Assembly (NCBI RefSeq): GCF_022539505.1
Contig: NC_061512.1
Location: forward strand, 150,271,962 to 150,335,961
DNA length: 64,000 bases
DNA from: Lolium rigidum
Taxonomy: Eukaryota > Streptophyta > Magnoliopsida > Poales > Poaceae
Direction: 5' to 3'
This document shows positions 34,481 to 44,074 of this stretch, in pieces (position 1 is the stretch's first letter; every line of letters begins with the position of its first letter). A program made the position numbers and the translations under genes. The notes under the pieces were generated by a model. It saw only the letters and a list, made by a program, of their open reading frames with translations, was not told the origin of the DNA and did not search any database.

Positions 34481-35660
34481 CCCACACACGTGCCCAATAT
34501 GAACATGTAATAACAACTTTTAGCCCATCTTACCTCAAGATTCCCTCCGGAAGACGAAACCCTAATCTGGGAGCTGAGCCCCGCAGATCTACCCCTTCGA
34601 CCGGCCTCCAATGACAGTTCACCCATGAAATTTTCTCTCCCTTTGTGTTGTGTGAGGTCATAGGAACATGTAATAACAACTATTAGCCCATCTTACCTCA
34701 GGATTCCCTCAGGAAGACGAAACCCTTATTGGGGAGCCCAAAGATATCTACGTCTTTGACCGGCTCCCAATGATAGTTGATTCATGGACTTTTCTCTTTC
34801 TTTGTGTTGTGTTAGGTCATAGGAACATGTAGTATCAATAATTAGCCATCTTACCTCAATATTGCCTCCAGTAGACGAAACCCTAATCTGAGAGCCCCGC
34901 AAATCTACCCGTTTGACCGGCATCCAATGATAGTTGACCCATGAACTTTTCTCTCCAAATTTTGATAAATGTTCTAGCTACTAGAGGCCACATAAAATGA
35001 CCTAGATCAACCATATCTCAAGATTCCCTCCGGTGCTCAAGATAAAACAACACAAAAAACAACACATAAAGTATCATGCAAACATTACTAAGTACACACA
35101 CGAAATGAAGCAAAACCCCAAAAGCGAAAAACCATACCCGAGAAAAAATATGGAGTCAAACCTAGTTGAAGTGGCTAAACTCTAGAACTGAGGCTTTGCC
35201 GAAGGTATAACCGTCGGCATAGCTTTGGCGAGAAAGAAAAATTAAAGATGCTTGGGTGGGCTGGAAAAAAGAGAGGAAGAAGCTATGTCGATGGTATAAC
35301 TATCGGCATAACTCGACGTTGTCAGTTGATGTGTCACGCACGAGATCGGAGGGTCACGTGGCGGTTATTGAAACGATGCTTGAAGGTATGCTGACGGTGG
35401 CCGTCGGAGTAGCTGCACCTATGCTGACGGTGGCTCTATGCCGACGGCCGTTTTTCAGCCTTCGGCGTTCGGGGACTATGCCGACCGCCATCAACATAGC
35501 TCCATGCCGTCGGCATTTAAACGTTATCATTGTGGCTATTGTTCTATGGGGTAATGCCAATGACCTAGCATTGCATGGGTGGCACCTGGTGTTGCGTGGG
35601 CAGCGAGTTCGTCTACTTGGCGAGTTTACTATGTCCAGACAATGGCCCTAGATTCGGCGG
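34481..35660. mobile_element. Decayed CACTA-type region with tandem and subterminal repeats
   Basis: Three tandem units of about 160 bp start at 34502, 34665 and 34824, each beginning AACATGTA and containing a TTACCTCA...CGAAACCCT block. Further right (35190-35515) the motif TATGCCGACGG/CCGTCGGCATA recurs many times in both orientations, the style of CACTA subterminal repeats. No CACTA terminus or transposase ORF is visible. The open frame at 35256-35651 is made of these repeats and is not a gene. Confidence 0.5.
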
Positions 35661-36398
35661 AATGTTCGAGTTTTATGGGCTGTCACCTTGGTAGCTAGGA
35701 TTCTGAGAAGGCTAGGTTGTAACGTTGGTCCCGAGTGGTGAAAGTCGGAGCATGGACCCTGAATAGCCGCATTTTGGTTTGTCCTAGCGCCATGTGTGAG
35801 CTATGAACTTTCCTTGTATGGTTTTTATGGCTCGATTAGGCAACTTTTGGGCTTAGTTCCTTCATAAACACTCTATTAATTCTTCAATTCGAAGGCATGG
35901 CGCCAGCCCTTTTAGCCAAAATAAGAGAGGAAAATACAACACAGCGCACAAATGGCATCCAAACTGGAGGAGTGTTTTTTTTAATGGCATTTATTTTTTT
36001 TAAAATGGAAAAATCCTAAACGTAGAAAATGATGAAATATACTAGTGTGCAAAAAACCAACTTGAAACTAGCTGTCTTTTAGCTGAGCAAAAAAAAAAAA
36101 AAAAACAGATGTGTGATTCTGGGCGGGGCTGAACAATGCACATTTTCAAAACTTCAAAATTTGTCAGATTTCCATTCATATGTCGCATAGAATACACCGA
36201 AATAATAACTAATATGTTGCACGCTGGCAGAGTTCAATACTAGCTATGTACACTTTGGATTTTTGTCCTGGCAACTTTCAAATGTCGACTTCGATTTTTT
36301 TTTATTAGAAAGGCCACCATATGGAGCTCGATCGGGCTCTGCTGTTGGTTTCCTAGAAAATACCGAGGATGCCGATCATGCGTGGTGCATGTGCTGGA
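35661..36398. other. Intergenic sequence, no gene seen
   Basis: AT-rich sequence with an 18 bp A-run (about 36089-36106). No coding region or element end is recognised. Confidence 0.35.
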
Positions 36399-36782
36399 TA
36401 AGGGCATGTACAACAGTTTAGACGGTGGGTGTCGTTAGTGCTCAGCCATGTCACGTATAGACGAGCCTACAGACACCTTCTACAACAAGCAGTCTGTTCG
36501 AAGCCTATAATTAGGCAGCAAACCCATGTGAGGTAGTTACCCAAGCGGGGAGGTTGGAAGATCTAAACCAATCGTGGAAAAGGAAATAACCATGGGTTGC
36601 AGACACCTCTTGTACAACGGCAGCAAAGCCATCGTTAAGCCACGATTTTTATGGGAACAGACGATCGGTAATTCTACAGACGGCTTACCCCTCCTACGCG
36701 ACTCTCTCTCTTCCAGGTAGATGAAAATCCTACGTGTTCTATCTTACAGACGGCTGAGTGTACACTGCTGTACATGCCCTAA
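36399..36782. mobile_element. Tourist/Harbinger-like MITE in the CCR upstream region
   Basis: The element at 36402-36779 (378 bp) begins GGGCATGTACAACAGT and ends ACTGCTGTACATGCCC, which are near-perfect inverted ends. It is flanked by TAA on both sides (36399-36401 and 36780-36782). Internal CAGACGGCT-like blocks repeat. It lacks coding capacity. It lies about 500 bp upstream of the TATA box of the CCR-type gene. Confidence 0.8.
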
Positions 36783-37181
36783 GACCCAAATCGAGATTTG
36801 TCAGTAACTGTTAACACGACTATTAGTTATGGCGTTGATCGACGACCGAACACCACATATATAGTAGCGAATGAACGAGTACGCGTTTTGGTCCGGCACA
36901 CACGAGCATCACGACCGCATGCGGTTGGTAGCTGTTTAGCAGACCACCAACTCCAAGTTTAGCGTACGACTCGGCCGCATGCAGGACCTGTAAATTAAGA
37001 AGACGATCGAGACTAATTGCCGCTAACGAAGCCTAGTTGCATCACCGTAATGATTCTAGCACAACTTGTACTTGTCTGCAAGCAAGCGAGGATTCGGACA
37101 GTTTTAGTCATGTGCACAATGACTAAATCAAAACTTCAGAATCCTCGGCGCAGGTAGCAAGGAAACCAGAGAAAAATTCTC

Positions 37182-37188
37182 ACCAACC
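37182..37188 (+). promoter_or_regulatory. AC element (ACCAACC) in the CCR promoter
   Basis: ACCAACC stands about 100 bp upstream of the TATA box. AC elements of this form are known binding sites of R2R3-MYB factors that activate phenylpropanoid and lignin genes, including CCR genes. Its function here is inferred from sequence and position. Confidence 0.5.
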
Positions 37189-37284
37189 GTCGCTGGCGCC
37201 AATCGCCCAAAGGTAGTGACGGGCGTCGCTCTCGGTGCGGGCCACACGTTTCCTAACCGCCTTGAACCACTCAAGCCTCGTCTC

Positions 37285-37293
37285 TATAAATAG
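37285..37293 (+). promoter_or_regulatory. TATA box of the CCR-type gene
   Basis: TATAAATAG is located 223 bp before the ATG at 37508. Transcription would start near 37315-37320, giving a 5' leader of about 190 nt rich in CAG/AGC triplets near 37390-37415. Confidence 0.75.
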
Positions 37294-37507
37294 AGCTGCG
37301 ATGTGCAGTACCTCCACTCACTTGCATAATTGGCAGCTTCCTTCCAACACTTATCTGGTACCTGTTGCGTAGCAGCTAGCTAGCAAGACCTGAAGCAGAA
37401 GCAGCAGCAGCAGTTCCAAGTGCCTTCAGAAACGCACTGGTAAGTTTGTCGCTGCTAGCAACACCGAAACTTAGCGTGCCCGCTCCTCCGAAAGTTAGTC
37501 GAAAGAT

Positions 37508-39692
37508 ATGCCGATCGAGGTCGATAGCGTGCCGGCCGCCGACCTCACCGGCCAGGGCCGCACGGTGTGTGTCACCGGCGCCGGCGGGTTCATCGCGTCG
37601 TGGCTCGTCAAGCGCCTCCTCCAGAAGGGGTACACCGTGCGCGGCACCGTCCGCAACCCTGGTAAGTAGGATACAGCACTCGATCTCCATCGATCATCCG
37701 TCTCAGTGCAGCTGACCTAATAATTAAGCTACTAGGGTATGTATCCATGATCCATGCATCTGACTGCACCCATGCATACGCCATATTACTTTTCAGTTGA
37801 TCCGAAGAATGACCACCTGAGAGCTTTCGACGGCGCCGCCGACCGCCTGGTCCTCCTCCGGGCCGACCTGATGGAGCCCGAGACACTCGTTGCCGCATTC
37901 ACCGGCTGCGATGGCATCTTCCACGCCGCCTCCCCCCTCACCGACGACCCTGTACGTAGCACCATTAACGCTCCCTGCCCGAGCTTAATTTGAGTGTTCA
38001 ATTCCCTTAGTTTATCTAGATTAATTGCTAACCCGCTAAACTCTCGACTGATGGCTCAGGAGAAGATGCTCGAGCCGGCAATCCGCGGGACCAACTACGT
38101 GCTGACGGCGGCGGCCGACCTGGGCATCAAGCGCGTCGTCTTCACCTCCACCATCGGCACTGTGTACATGAACCCCAACAGGGACCCCGAGAAGCCCGTG
38201 GACGACAACTGCTGGAGCGACATCGAATACTGCAAGAAGACAGCGGTATGCACCACATAGTTTGTGACTTCATACATAGACCTTTGTTGTTTTTGTTTCA
38301 ATGAGATGGAGCTAGCCGGGAGCCGTACCTGTTATTTAAAAAACAAGAGGTAGCACATGAGAATCATCTTTATTTGCCATTAGTTTATGCTTCGCAAGAC
38401 CATGCGATCGAGGGAGAGTAATAATATATGTTTGCAGCGACTGATTTGCCCATGCGCGTGGTTCTGGTGATGCACGCATGTCAAGCACTCAAGCCTCACC
38501 AAACGTGGATTAAAAGGTGGAATTCCCCCTAAAAAGGGAGACGTCGATTTGTGACCTACTACTACACATGATGTGTAGATGCCTGAGCGAAGCTAGCTGA
38601 GGTGGTGTTTCTTGGCCAGTGCGTCCTACGCGATTATTCGCGGCCATCTTTAACCACTCCAAATACTTTTTCGCTCTACCTACTGCCCACACTAGAGCCT
38701 GGATCCTATCCATTCCTTTTCTAGTTGAGACCAAACTCGACCAGCCAGAATATATATTTCTCGACAGGGCCTAGTTGAGGTCACGGTCATCCACTTTTTG
38801 ACTAATGAAAGTACACTAATATTCTTTGTGCAAGTTTCATGGTTTTAGTTCGAATATAAACTATACTTACTATGGATTAGGAGAGAGTACTAATGATCAA
38901 ACAACACCATATATAGCATGCATGCATTTCTTACTTCTGAAGATTTAAATCATTACATTCATTACATGACATTACGATCTTTGTCTGCCCGGCAGAATTG
39001 GTACTGCTACGCGAAGACGATTGCAGAGCAGCAGGCATTCGAGTTGGCGCGGCAGCGGGGCATCGACCTGATCGTGATAAACCCAGTGGTGGTGCTTGGC
39101 CCGCTGCTGCAAACGACGGTGAACGCGAGCGCGGCGCACGTGCTCAAGTACCTGACGGGGTCGGCCAAGACGTACGTGAACGCGGCGCAGGCCTACGTGG
39201 ATGTCAGGGACGTCGCCGAGGCGCACGTCCGCGTCTACGAGGCACCCTCCGCGTGTGGCCGCTACATCTGCGCCGAGGGCACCACCCTCCATCGCGGCGA
39301 GCTCTGTCGCGTCCTCGGCAAGCTCTTCCCGGAGTATCCCGTCCCAAACAAGTATGTTTCTTTCTTTCGTAAAGGGGCTTTACCCTCGGCCTCGCCTCTA
39401 CATCGACTGATGCATACGGCCAAGTGCCGAATGGACCGGTTCTACCATGTTATTTTCTCACCAGCTAACTTGTGCGTTCCATATTTACAGGTGTAAGGAC
39501 GAGGTGAACCCACCGGCGAAAGGATACAAGTTCACCAACCAGAGGCTCAAGGATCTGGGGATGGAGTTTGTGCCGGTGCTGCAAAGCATATACGAGATCG
39601 TCAAGAGCATGCAGGAGAAAGGGATGCTGCCGGTGCTACCCACTCAAGACGACGACGTTCTCCAGGACAAGCTCCTGCTCAAGAGCAGCTGA
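37508..39692 (+). CDS. CCR: Cinnamoyl-CoA reductase-type protein, five exons
   Basis: The gene encodes an NADPH-dependent short-chain (extended SDR) reductase of the CCR family, which converts hydroxycinnamoyl-CoA esters to aldehydes in monolignol synthesis in the cytosol. Exons by GT-AG rule: 37508-37661, 37797-37951, 38060-38245, 38996-39351, 39491-39692. They join in frame to 1053 nt (350 residues plus stop), near the family's usual length, and the five-exon layout is typical of CCR. Visible motifs are the nucleotide-binding [19 protein letters not shown] (residues about 20-38), VRGTVRN, the catalytic Ser segment [10 protein letters not shown], and NWYCYAK at the start of exon 4 with the catalytic Tyr and Lys. 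Canonical CCRs read NWYCYGK, so the Gly-to-Ala change may mean a CCR-like substrate preference. The start is the first ATG after the leader and precedes the Rossmann motif by a normal distance. Confidence 0.92.
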
Positions 39693-40841
39693 TCAAGCGC
39701 GCGTACTATATGCATGGAATTAAGGCCCGGTCGGCAGGCCGGTTATAATCATTTCATACGGGAGCTTTCGGCTGGCTAATCATACTATTTATGTGACATG
39801 TTTGTCCATTCGGTTATTTCTTCGGTACATCACTCACGCGCGTGTTCACTTTTAGTTGGTGCATGCGTGCGTGTGTGTGAGTGGGTTGGTGATCATATCC
39901 ACCAGTGCTGTATGACTAGTACACACACTATGTACTATTATGCATTGTAATATAAATCAATGGCCTACAATAACCGGACTACTTTCTGCGACTTTAGCTT
40001 GTATACGTGAACAGATCGTGATATCAGCTTAATTTTCAGCCTGTGTTTCTACTTAAAACTCTGGCGCATTGCATGCCCAATCGCTACTGGAGGGGACCGA
40101 CAATCCAAACATCAATTCGGGATAAGATAGGATGCAACTTGGTGATAGCAATCCACCACAAAAACCTTGCTAGCAGTGCAACCTCAGCTATACTTCCTTT
40201 CAAACGCCCCACCAGGTGAGGAAGCCTAAATATAGATCTAATCAATGAGCCAGAGATAACGACGAAAAAGTCATGTTACATTCCATAATGAGCATAGATA
40301 TGATAAATAACCAAAATTCGACTATTCGGTAGCAACAATATCTTACTTACAAAGTGCAATAACTGTTAAATACTTTCTCTGTTTGGAAATGTAAGATCGG
40401 AAATGTAAGATTGGAAATGTAAGATGTTGGTGCATCTTCTTTGGTTCATCCAATTTAGTTTGTATCTAGTGCCTATTTTTAGTGTCTAGGTTCATCCACT
40501 TTAGTGTGTATCTAGTTTTGTTTAAAAGTAGCTAAAACATCTTATATTGGTGAACGGAGGAAATATATATATTGTGTTTGTCCCAACATCTCACTCAGCA
40601 TTCTTTGGGCACGCACTTGATGCAAAACTTCTTCATCCTCTGCGAGGGAAGAGCTTGATTTAGTCTTCTTAGCTCTCTTCTTCCCAATATTGAGTATTAA
40701 CATGCATCTTGTTTTAGTCTTCTTAGCTCTCCGAAATAGGTCCCGTTTTGCCCATATTTTTCCAATTTACCTTAGAGAAGAAATATTAGAAATTAACAGC
40801 GATGATAGTCTTCTATCAAGTACACTTTTTATTGTTGTATT
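39693..40841. other. CCR 3' flank and intergenic sequence
   Basis: The 3' UTR probably runs to around 39950-39970, where AATATAAATCAATGG could serve as a polyadenylation signal, though no canonical AATAAA is present. At 40372-40565 lies a decayed Stowaway-like MITE: TACTTTCTCTGTTTGGAAAT at the left and the rough complement of ATTTCCTCCGTTCACC at the right, with the block GGAAATGTAAGAT repeated three times. A TTAGTCTTCTTAGCTCT repeat occurs at about 40658 and 40713. Confidence 0.45.
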
Positions 40842-42003
40842 TGTTATCACCAGAATTTGACCGGATCAGAGGTGGGCCGCGATTGGAGATGGGCTTGAAG
40901 AATATATATAGAAGAAATACATGAATCGGCCTTGTGTACCAAGTTTGGGCTAATTGCCCGTGTATCTGTACCATAGTAGGATACGTGTCGGTTAGTTAGA
41001 GTTTGCCTCGTGCACGGTTGGGATTATTCCCACGTTAGAAAGTCTACGGACTATAAATATATATCTAGGGTTTATGGAATAGACAACAACCAACGTTCAA
41101 CACAAATCAATCTCGGCGCATCGCCAACTACTTCGTCTCGAGGGTTTCTCCTGGTAAGCACCATGCTGCCTAGATCGCATCTTGCGATCTAGGCAGCATA
41201 AGCTTATTACGTTGTTCATGCGTTGCTCGTACTGAAGCCTTTTTGATGGCGAGCAACGTAGTTATCTTAGATGTGTTAGGGTTAGCATTGTTCTTCGTAT
41301 CATATGATGTCGTAGTGCAACCCTTATACATCTAGCCGCCCTTCACATATCTTAGGTGTAGGGGCGGCACCCCGCTTGATCATTGTTTAGTAGATCCGAT
41401 CCGTTACGGTTGCTCCTTGTTCTTCAAGGATTAGTTTAATATCCGCAATAGTTAGGCCTTACAAAGGGTTGGAGGATCCAGCGGCGTGTAGGGTGTAGTT
41501 TGCTAGCCCTAGACAGGATGTTCCGGGATCAACCTCGTGTTGGTTTTTAGGCCCTGTCTAGGATCGGCTTACGATCACCGTACGCGAGCGCGAGGCCCAA
41601 TCGTGAGTAGGATGATCCGATTATGCGGTGAAAACCCTAAATCGTCGTAGATCGCTTTAGCTTTATCTTGATCAAGCAGGACCACCATATATTCGTACAC
41701 CTTGTACGAATCATGGGTGGATCGGCTCTTTTAGCCGATTCACAGGATAACCTGAGAGCCGATCGAGGCTCGTATTTAATGTTTACGTGTATGCCATGCA
41801 GGAAACTAAGCGAGGCATCATCCAACACCTTCCTGACCAGGTATAGGTCAGGTGGCACGCCCTTGCATTAGCATCGGACGTGTGCGCTGAAGGCTTTGCG
41901 GGCCGTCGCTCTGAGGGACCAGGGCCAGCCGCAGCCTTGAGTTGTTCCCGGCTCTACGGTGTTGCCCGTCGCTGCCCGCCGGTGGGTTTCTGACCGCAAC
42001 ACA
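40842..42003 (+). mobile_element. Gypsy 5' LTR, about 1.16 kb
   Basis: The LTR starts TGTTATCACCAGAATTTGAC and ends GACCGCAACA(CA), directly before a primer-binding site. TATAAATAT at 41052-41060 marks the promoter. A 17 bp perfect hairpin (41163-41199) lies just downstream of the expected transcription start. It is followed by the element's own gag, so this is the 5' LTR. The start is placed by sequence form, because no partner LTR is present to confirm it. Confidence 0.8.
41163..41199 (+). repeat. Perfect 17 bp hairpin in the LTR leader
   Basis: ATGCTGCCTAGATCGCA, the 3 nt loop TCT, then the exact complement TGCGATCTAGGCAGCAT. It lies about 75-80 nt after the TATA-derived start, so it would form in the 5' end of the element RNA. 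Confidence 0.9.
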
Positions 42004-42023
42004 TTCTGGCACGCCCGGTGGGA
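42004..42023 (+). promoter_or_regulatory. Primer-binding site of Gypsy element
   Basis: TTCTGGCACGCCCGGTGGGA follows the LTR end at once, the position used for tRNA priming of reverse transcription. Confidence 0.7.
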
Positions 42024-42062
42024 CAATCTTCGACATCCACCGCATCGCCATCTACATCTGAG

Positions 42063-42637
42063 ATGGCGGAAGGCACTCCGGTCAAGTATGAGGATCTGAC
42101 TGACGAGCTCAAGAAGAAGCATGACGAGATCAAGGCAGTCCTCGAAGCCGACCTCATCGGCTCTTTTCACAGAACCCGCTCCCATGGCATCAGGTGGAAG
42201 GGGTTCTCACCTGAAGGCGCTCTTGATGGAGTGGACCTGTCCTCCCCGTCAGAAGAACGCACCGAGTCGCTGCGTCGAGAGATCAACTTCATGGTGGCTC
42301 ATTCGCCGCACCGCCACTCGAGAGCCTCGGTGAACACTTTGGAGCGTGTCGCTCTGCGCGTGATCCAGGAAATCATGAAACCATCAGTACTCTCCGTCAG
42401 GACCGGCTCTGGGGACTTACCAAGGAGAGATGCCACTCCAGTCCCGTCCACCGCTGCCGTTCGCGTTGGCAGCACCAGAAGTGCCGAACTCATCGGCATA
42501 CGTCGTCTACAAGATTGGTGGTGACCCTAGTGACTACCAATTCCTACATGAGGCGCCCAAGGAGATCCCGCACGGATACACGTGCGCATACGTGCCAGAC
42601 TGCAGCAACTGGGCACTCTCGAGCCAGGCTGCGACGG
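42063..42637 (+). pseudogene. Gypsy gag, frameshifted and interrupted
   Basis: Gag packages element RNA. The frame from the ATG at 42063 gives MAEGTPVKYEDLTDELKKKH, ADLIGSF and WKGFSPEGALDGVDLS, a gag N-terminus I recognise from abundant grass Gypsy elements. One extra C near 42381 shifts the frame: up to VIQEIMK the first frame is right, and from HQYSPSGPALGTYQGEMPLQ onward the homologous reading lies in the next frame, through VYKIGGDPSDYQF to ALSSQAAT. At 42638 gag breaks off abruptly into TGTAATAACCC, apparently the start of another inserted LTR, which itself runs into the assembly gap after 70 bp. Confidence 0.75.
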
Positions 42638-42707
42638 TGTAATAACCCAGAACATAGGAACAACGAAGGGTAGATTTAGAAATGGGATGTGCATTTCATC
42701 GCAAAAC
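42638..42707 (+). mobile_element. Start of a further LTR inserted in gag, cut by the gap
   Basis: TGTAATAACCCAGAACATAG begins exactly where the gag reading stops matching its family. TG as first bases and sequence unlike gag suggest the 5' end of another LTR element. Only 70 bp are available before the N-run. Confidence 0.4.
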
Positions 42708-42807
42708 NNNNNNNNNNNNNNNNNNNNNNNNNNNNNNNNNNNNNNNNNNNNNNNNNNNNNNNNNNNNNNNNNNNNNNNNNNNNNNNNNNNNNNNNNNNNN
42801 NNNNNNN
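42708..42807. other. Assembly gap (100 N)
   Basis: Exactly 100 N, a conventional placeholder for unknown length. The sequences on the two sides belong to different Gypsy families, so an unknown amount of nested sequence may be missing. Confidence 0.98.
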
Positions 42808-44074
42808 TAATTTCAACAACAATGCTTATAGGAATAATTTTGGTAACAACTATAGGTCATATCCTTCTAATAATGGTAATGGTTATGGTTATTCTTATGG
42901 TAATCCTTACAACAATAGTAGGAGTGTACCCTCTGGTCTTGAAGTCATGCTTAAAGAATTCATTAGTACACAAACTGGTTTTAACAAATCTGTTGAGGAA
43001 AAGCTTGGTAAAATTGATGTTCTTGCTTCTAAGGTTGATAGTCTTGCTGCTGATGTTGATCTTTTAAAATTGAAAGATATGCCTAAGGAAGATAAAGATA
43101 TTAAGTCATTTGCTACAGCAAACTCTATCCAAGTTCGAATTAATGACAATATTAGATTGATGGCTGAATTGCATGCTAGGTGGGAAAGAGAAGAAAAACT
43201 TGCTAAAGAGAATAATGTAGCTAAAGTTTGGACTATTACCACCACTCGTAATGTTGATGCTTCACATGTTTCTAAACCTCCTACTATCAATGGTAAAATA
43301 ATTGGTGTTGGCAATGTTTCTACTCCTAGTACAAAGCGTGCAAAATTGCCTGAAACTGCTGAAACTGTTTGTGATAAAAGTGCTGAAATCTTTCAGAATA
43401 TTGTGGACAATGATCCCATTGCTTTAGATCATAATGGTTTAGATTTTGATAATTGTCATACCTCTGAAGTTATTAAGTTCTTGCAAAAACTTGCTAGAAG
43501 TCCTAATGCTAGTGCTATAAATTTGGCCTTTACAAAACATATTACAAATGCTCTCATTAAAGCTAGAGAAGAGAAATTAAAACTTGAAACTTGTATTCCT
43601 AGGAAGTTGGAAGATGGTTGGGAGCCCATCATTAAAATGAAGGTCAATGATTTTGATTGTAATGCTTTATGTGATCTTGGTGCAAGTATTTCTGTTATGC
43701 CTAAGAAACTCTATGATATGCTTGACTTGCCACCTTTGGAAAATTGTTATTTGGATGTTAATCTTGCTGATAATTCTATAAAGAAACCTTTGGGGAGGAT
43801 TGATAATGTTCACATTACGGTTAACAATAACCTTGTCCCCGTTGATTTTGTTGTCTTGGATATTGAATGCAATGCATCTTGTCCTATTATTTTGGGAAGA
43901 CCCTTTCTTCGAATCGTTGGTGCTATTATTGATATGAAGGAAGGAAATATTAAGTATCAATTCCCACTCAAGAAAGGTATGGAACACTTCCCTAGAAAGA
44001 GAATGAAGTTGCCTTTTGATTCTATTATTAGAACAAATTATGATGTTGATGCTTCATCTCTTGATGTTACTTGA
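42808..44074 (+). CDS. Gypsy gag-protease, 5' end lost in the gap
   Basis: The frame is open from the gap to the stop at 44072-44074, giving about 421 codons. The N-terminal part is Asn/Gly/Tyr-rich (SYPSNNGNGYGYSYGNPYNN), followed by a coiled-coil-like segment (EKLGKIDVLASKVDSLAADV) and a linker. The protease lies at the C-terminus, with the active-site variant NALCDLGASISVMP, the flap-like region after GRIDNVHI and the closing motif IILGRPFLR. The DLGA form instead of DTGA is common in Athila-like plant Gypsy proteins. It would process the gag polyprotein in virus-like particles. No pol follows it, so the element is non-autonomous or pol-deleted. AT-rich codon use sets it apart from host genes nearby. 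Confidence 0.85.

Noticed and set aside
35256..35651. 131-codon plus-strand frame
   Set aside because: It consists mainly of repeated ATGCCGACGG-type CACTA motifs.
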